From: CAYGBW01 sp964348185
Lineage (GTDB): Bacteria; Desulfobacterota; BSN033; WVXP01
NCBI GenBank assembly: GCA_964348185.1
Contig: CAYGBW010000147.1
Coordinates: 1 to 17,215 of the forward strand
Direction of reading: 5' to 3'
Length of the DNA: 17,215 bases
The position numbers were made by a program, and so were the translations under genes. Below are positions 13,750 to 17,215 of the stretch, one piece after another (the first letter of the stretch is position 1; every line of letters starts with the position of its first letter). The notes beneath the pieces are model-generated. The model ran no database searches. It was not told the DNA's origin and saw only the letters and a program-made list of their open reading frames with translations.

Positions 13750-15027
13750 ATGGAATTCGATGACGTTTTGGACGGTATAAACCCCTCGGAACTCGTTCAG
13801 TTGACGTGTGAGTTGATCCGAATCCCCAGCGTTTATAGGCCGGAAACCGGCGAGGGCGAGGAGAAGGTCGCCCGATTTGTGGGGGGCAAGCTGGAAGAGA
13901 TGGGCCTGAATGTGAAGGTGGAAGAGGTAGCCCCGGGCCGACCCAATGTCCTGGCAACGCTGAATGGGGGAGAGGGAAGAACCATTCTTCTAGAGGCTCA
14001 CACCGATGTGGTTACCGAGGGAGACCCCGCGGAATGGACCCACCCCCCCTTTGCCGCAGACATCGTCGACAATCGAATTTATGGCCGAGGAGCCTGTGAT
14101 ACAAAGGGGAATCTCGCGGCCGCGATCCTCGCTGTGAAGGCCATCAAGGCGTCAAGACGGCCTTTCAAGGGGAGGATCGTTCTGGCCGTCCCGGTAGATG
14201 AGGAGGGCCTCATGACGGGCATCAAGCACATGATCAGCCGGGGCCATCTGAAAGGGGTCGATGGTGCTATCATCTGTGAACCCGAGGAAAACCAGATCTG
14301 CATCAGTCAGAAAGGCGCTCTCCGGGTCAGGATAGAGACCGGGGGAAAGATGAGCCACGGCTGTATGCCTCTGACAGGAGTCAATCCCATCCCTCCCATG
14401 GTGGAGATCATCCGTCGGATAAAGGAATTTGAAAGAGGAGAAATCGAAAACCGGGGAAAGGACGAATTCCTCGGCTTTCCCAGCATCACGCCAACGGTCC
14501 TCCAGGCCCCGATCAAAGGGGAGCCTCAACTCAACGTCATGCCTTCAGGGTGTGAAACCCTGGTCGATATCCGCACCATTCCCGGACAGGCTCACGAGGA
14601 GCTGAAATCCCATCTGACCCGGATCGTCAAGGATGTGGAGGGCAAGGTCCGGGAGGATCTCGAGTCTGGCTGGGAAAAGGCCATCCGGGAACGGCTCCAG
14701 CCGGGTCTGTCCATTGGGCTACCCTTCTCCGCGGAGATCGACATCTTCGAGGATCGACCCTGGACCCAGACAGACAAAACTGAACCCATCGTTCAGGCCG
14801 TGGACAAGGCGTATCGGCTCGTCACCGGAAAAGAGACCATTTACAATGGTGTTCCGGGTGCCACGGACGGCACCTTCATCAATGCGTGGGCCAACATTCC
14901 GATTGTTACAACCGGTGCGGGGGGGCGCATGATCCCCCATCAGAAGGATGAGTGGATCGACATCGATCAGTTGGTCGAAGCGGCAAGGATCTTCGCCATT
15001 GGCATTTTGGAGTTCTTGAAACCTTGA
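13750..15027 (+). CDS. M20-family metallopeptidase/deacylase (ArgE/DapE/CPG2 group)
   Basis: A cytosolic di-zinc hydrolase that cleaves amide bonds of N-acylated amino acids or peptides. The 425-aa protein shows the full M20 set: H84 and D86 in LEAHTDVV, bridging D117 in GRGACDTKG, the catalytic pair E151-E152 in VPVDEEG, E177 in IICEPE, and the C-terminal metal histidine in MIPHQKDEW. The dimerisation (lid) domain lies about residues 190-310. The start at 13750 has GGAAGGAG nine bases upstream; an in-frame TTG at 13726 has no ribosome site. The P1 peptidase gene follows by 13 nt, so they are cotranscribed. Succinyl-diaminopimelate desuccinylase and acetylornithine deacetylase are possible, but no arg or dap gene is nearby. 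With Dpp genes and a second peptidase, a peptide or acyl-amino-acid catabolic role seems more likely. Confidence 0.87.
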   Translation: MEFDDVLDGINPSELVQLTCELIRIPSVYRPETGEGEEKVARFVGGKLEEMGLNVKVEEVAPGRPNVLATLNGGEGRTILLEAHTDVVTEGDPAEWTHPPFAADIVDNRIYGRGACDTKGNLAAAILAVKAIKASRRPFKGRIVLAVPVDEEGLMTGIKHMISRGHLKGVDGAIICEPEENQICISQKGALRVRIETGGKMSHGCMPLTGVNPIPPMVEIIRRIKEFERGEIENRGKDEFLGFPSITPTVLQAPIKGEPQLNVMPSGCETLVDIRTIPGQAHEELKSHLTRIVKDVEGKVREDLESGWEKAIRERLQPGLSIGLPFSAEIDIFEDRPWTQTDKTEPIVQAVDKAYRLVTGKETIYNGVPGATDGTFINAWANIPIVTTGAGGRMIPHQKDEWIDIDQLVEAARIFAIGILEFLKP

Positions 15028-15040
15028 GAGGGCAGAAGAA

Positions 15041-16027
15041 ATGGAGGGTACCATAACCAGCATCGAGGGTGTCAGGGTGGGCCATGCCACCGACCTCGAG
15101 GGGGTCACCGGATGCACCGTGGTGTGGTTCCAAAAGAAGGCCATAGGAGGGGGATTCATTCCCGGGATGGCGTCGGGAACGCGGGGCGCCGACCTGTTCC
15201 GCTCCATCCACCTCCGCGATGAAGTTCACGCATACTTCCTCTGTGGCGGCAGCGCGTTTGGCCTGGACGCCACAGGAGGCGTGATGAAGTATCTCGAGGA
15301 GCAGGGCATTGGATTCGACGTCAAGTGCACAAGAATCCCTCGGGTGCCCAGTGCGGTTATCTTTGATCTGCCCCTGGGAGACTGCGTTCGCCGTCCCGAT
15401 GCAACGATGGGATATGAGGCGTGTACCAACGCTTCGAGCGGCCCGGTCGAACAGGGGACCGTGGGTGTTGGCACGGGTGCAACGGTCGGCAAGTTTTACG
15501 GGCTGAACCGGGCCATGAAAGGCGGCGTGGGATCGACCTGTCTTGAGGGGCCCTTCGGTCGGGTGGGGGCATTGGTGGTCGTCAACTCTTTCGGAGATGT
15601 GGTTGACTACGACACAGGCGAGCCCCTTGCCGGCCTCCGGGATGAAGAGGGCAAAAGGATGATCAACACCGCTCAAGAGATGAAATCGAAACCGATGAAA
15701 CCGGGATTTGACTTCGGGTTTCGAGAAGAGCAGAATACGGCTCTTGCCGTTATTGCCGTCGACGCGTTGCTGATTAAGCCGGAATTGAACATCATCTCCC
15801 TCATGGCCCAGAGGGGACTCGTCAAAACCATTGATCCCATTCACACCACCTTTGACGGGGACGTTATCTTCGCCGCTTCTCTGGGCAATTACACGGGAGA
15901 GGTTGATCTCAATGTGGTGGGACTTCTGGCCGAGGAAGCGCTGGGAAGGGCGGTCAACAGTGCCATTCGGTCGGCCAAGGGTCTGGCGGGTGTCCCCTCT
16001 TATCAGGACATGAAAGGAAATCACTGA
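15041..16027 (+). CDS. P1/S58-family peptidase (DmpA/NylC-like autoprocessing aminopeptidase)
   Basis: An N-terminal-nucleophile hydrolase related to D-aminopeptidase DmpA, L-aminopeptidases and 6-aminohexanoate oligomer hydrolase. The family opens with IEGVRVGHATD (8-18) and TGCTVV, has CGGSAFGLDATGG (68-80), GTVGVGTGATVGK, and the C-terminal HTTFDGDVIFAASLG (268-282). In this family a precursor cuts itself before a Thr or Ser that becomes the nucleophile. The best match is N232-T233 in QNTALAVIAVDA, which would leave a 96-residue small subunit, close to the known ~9-10 kDa. The 328-aa length is normal. GAGAGGG lies eight bases before the ATG, and the M20 gene ends 13 nt upstream. The nucleophile position is inferred from family knowledge. 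The substrate is unknown; small peptides or D-amino acid amides are plausible. Confidence 0.9.
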   Translation: MEGTITSIEGVRVGHATDLEGVTGCTVVWFQKKAIGGGFIPGMASGTRGADLFRSIHLRDEVHAYFLCGGSAFGLDATGGVMKYLEEQGIGFDVKCTRIPRVPSAVIFDLPLGDCVRRPDATMGYEACTNASSGPVEQGTVGVGTGATVGKFYGLNRAMKGGVGSTCLEGPFGRVGALVVVNSFGDVVDYDTGEPLAGLRDEEGKRMINTAQEMKSKPMKPGFDFGFREEQNTALAVIAVDALLIKPELNIISLMAQRGLVKTIDPIHTTFDGDVIFAASLGNYTGEVDLNVVGLLAEEALGRAVNSAIRSAKGLAGVPSYQDMKGNH

Positions 16028-16065
16028 AAGAGAAAGAGACCCGGGATTGCCGCCACGAGGGCACC

Positions 16066-16884
16066 ATGTCATTCCTCGCAATCGATATCGGCAACACCAA
16101 CATCACGACAGGTCTGTTCCTCGAGGGGCGATTGGAAGAACCCCTGAAGATGGCCTCCTCTCTGGATCCCCGCGAATACTGGCCCCGCGTGGAGCAGTGG
16201 TTGGGTCGGGAACGATTCAATTCCGTCGAGTCGGCAGCAATCTCCTCGGTTGTGAGAGACCTGGACACAGCAATCTCGAACGCCCTCCCCACAAGCCCCC
16301 TGGATTCCAAAGGCAGACTTCCACGGGTTACGATCATCACCAAGGACTTCCCCTTTCCCCTGGGATCCGCTTACGAACCGGGTCTTCTGGGCAGGGACAG
16401 GATGCTTGCTGCGGTCGCAGGAGCAAACCTGTTTGGGACGCCCGTCATCACCGTCGATATCGGAAGCGCGGTCACCGTCGATCTTGTCGATGGTGGCGGG
16501 GTATTCAGGGGTGGACTCATTCTGGCGGGCGGCGGCTTCCGCGTCCGGGCGTTGGCCGAGTTCACCTCCCTGCTTCCTGAGATTCCCGTGCCTCTTTCAC
16601 CGCCTCCCCTTGTTGGGACGAACACGACGGAATGCCTCAGCTCCGGGATATACCATGGCATGCGAGCGGAGATCCAGGGCCTTGTCTCCCAAATACAGAA
16701 GGAGGCCAAAGCCTCGACAGCCGTGGTCCTGACCGGCCAGGGGAGCCGACTCTTTCAGCAGAGCCGTCCACCAGGATGGCAGATCGAGGAATGGCTGGTT
16801 TTGAAGGGGATTTACCATAGTTGTCAGGGGAGGGCAGGAAACAGGAGTCAGAAGGAAGGAATCAGCACTCAGGGATCAGAATAA
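16066..16884 (+). CDS. coaX: Type III pantothenate kinase (CoaX)
   Basis: Phosphorylates pantothenate, the first step of CoA synthesis, in the cytosol. The ASKHA-fold motifs are visible: DIGNTN (7-12), YEPGLLGRDR (103-112, the substrate-binding GxDR loop), DIGSAVTVD (131-139, usually DxGTAxTxD), then GGLILAGGGFRVRALAEFTSLLPE, which replaces the common PG-type turn with AGGG. ECLSSGIYHGM and a C-terminal EEWLVLKGIYHS follow. The normal family end is near residue 252. The last 20 residues are encoded by an intergenic repeat that runs into the frame, so the 272-aa length is an extension of a standard ~250-aa protein. GAGG lies six bases before the ATG; the P1 peptidase ends 38 nt upstream. The kinase residues are kept, so activity is expected despite the divergence. 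Confidence 0.88.
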   Translation: MSFLAIDIGNTNITTGLFLEGRLEEPLKMASSLDPREYWPRVEQWLGRERFNSVESAAISSVVRDLDTAISNALPTSPLDSKGRLPRVTIITKDFPFPLGSAYEPGLLGRDRMLAAVAGANLFGTPVITVDIGSAVTVDLVDGGGVFRGGLILAGGGFRVRALAEFTSLLPEIPVPLSPPPLVGTNTTECLSSGIYHGMRAEIQGLVSQIQKEAKASTAVVLTGQGSRLFQQSRPPGWQIEEWLVLKGIYHSCQGRAGNRSQKEGISTQGSE

Positions 16885-16932
16885 AGGAATCAGCGGTCAG
16901 CCGCCAGGGGTCGGGGATCAGGGGTCAGAATG
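16843..16932. repeat. Degenerate ATCAG/GTCAG repeat tract
   Basis: About ten loose copies of a word like GGRRTCAG (GAGTCAG, AATCAGC, ACTCAGGG, GATCAGAA, AATCAGC, GGTCAG, GATCAGGG, GGTCAGAA) run through the coaX 3' end and into the gap before the convergent peptidase gene. Spacing is irregular, with no uniform spacers, so it is not CRISPR. It supplies the coaX C-terminal tail and stop codon. Gene content of 16885-16947: none seen. Confidence 0.6.
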
Positions 16933-16947
16933 ACCGATTGCCGGCCT

Positions 16948-17215
16948 CTACAGGAAGGCATCGGGATATTTGTCTCGATAGTTGAGAAAGGGTCCCACCG
17001 TCTCGGCGGCAAGAATGGCTCGGACGATTGCTCTGGCAAGAACGTCTGCGGCCGATGTGCCTATCCTGTTGAGGGATTCGATCCTTGCCGGCCCATAGGG
17101 CGTCTCCCCATTGGGAAGTTCCACGGTTCCTGTTGCCAGGACAAAAACGGTGTCCCCATCGAACAGGGTATGAGCCGGCCAGATGGCTCTGGCCAGGCCA
17201 TCGTGAGCCATCTGG
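16948..17215 (-). CDS. Second P1/S58-family peptidase, partial (5' part beyond the right edge)
   Basis: The frame is open from the stop at 16948 to the window edge, giving the last ~88 residues. They are the C-terminal piece of the same family as the gene at 15041: MAHDGLARAIWPAHTLFDGDTVFVLATG is the family signature, followed by LNRIGTSAADVLARAIVRAIL and a final NYRDKYPDAFL. The HTxFDGD motif is shared, but the surrounding residues differ, so this is a distinct paralog rather than a copy. The in-frame Met near 17211 is internal and not a start. It converges on coaX. The autoprocessing site would lie outside the window. An intact gene is presumed but cannot be seen. Confidence 0.85.
   Translation of the reverse strand, partial: QMAHDGLARAIWPAHTLFDGDTVFVLATGTVELPNGETPYGPARIESLNRIGTSAADVLARAIVRAILAAETVGPFLNYRDKYPDAFL

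Noticed and set aside
13574..13780. 68-aa frame between the MBL and M20 genes
   Set aside because: Lies across an imperfect inverted repeat and runs into the M20 gene; no ribosome site.
14906..16081. 391-aa minus-strand frame opposite the P1 peptidase and M20 genes
   Set aside because: Long because of GC-rich complement of a real gene; composition is not protein-like and it overlaps well-supported genes on the plus strand.
16843..16932. CRISPR array or tandem-repeat locus
   Set aside because: The repeat word is short, degenerate and irregularly spaced, with no spacers of constant length.

Overview
The window looks like a chromosomal segment of a Gram-negative bacterium, probably a deltaproteobacterium (Desulfobacterota-like) from an uncultured lineage. 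The reasons are moderately high GC, a lipid A gene (lpxK), sigma70-type promoters, GTG and TTG starts, and short palindromic repeats between genes. The lineage is inferred from gene content and style; nothing in the sequence proves it.

Left block (1-5700, minus strand) is one compact transcription unit: ilvB - ilvN - lpxK - leuA - ybaK-like gene, with gaps of 10-37 nt. It starts at a near-consensus promoter (-35 TTGACA, 17 nt, -10 TATATA at 5646-5674). Before ilvB lies an unlisted 35-codon leader ORF rich in Ile/Leu/Val codons, followed by a strong intrinsic terminator and a competing antiterminator pairing. Together these form a classical ribosome-mediated attenuator. ilvC is not present, and the lipid A 4'-kinase gene lpxK sits inside the branched-chain amino acid unit.

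Middle-left block (5757-8135, plus strand) holds panE and panB for pantoate synthesis, which draws on the ketoisovalerate made by the Ilv pathway. panE is divergent from the ilv unit and has its own promoter at 5927-5955. The 0.4-kb panE-panB gap is rich in inverted repeats and has no credible gene.

Middle block (8189-12672, minus strand) has a dipeptide/oligopeptide ABC transporter, dppA-dppB-dppC, with a good promoter (12645-12672) and a stem-loop between dppA and dppB. A ~297-aa protein of unknown family follows dppC. No transporter ATPase genes are visible.

Right block (12762-16884, plus strand) holds a metallo-beta-lactamase-fold hydrolase whose promoter suggests a leaderless mRNA, an M20 metallopeptidase, a P1/S58-family autoprocessing aminopeptidase, and a CoaX-type pantothenate kinase. 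A second, partial P1/S58 peptidase enters from the right edge on the minus strand. With the Dpp transporter, the M20 and P1 enzymes suggest peptide uptake and breakdown. CoaX uses pantothenate, the product downstream of PanB and PanE. I found no tRNA, rRNA, CRISPR array, phage gene or transposase.
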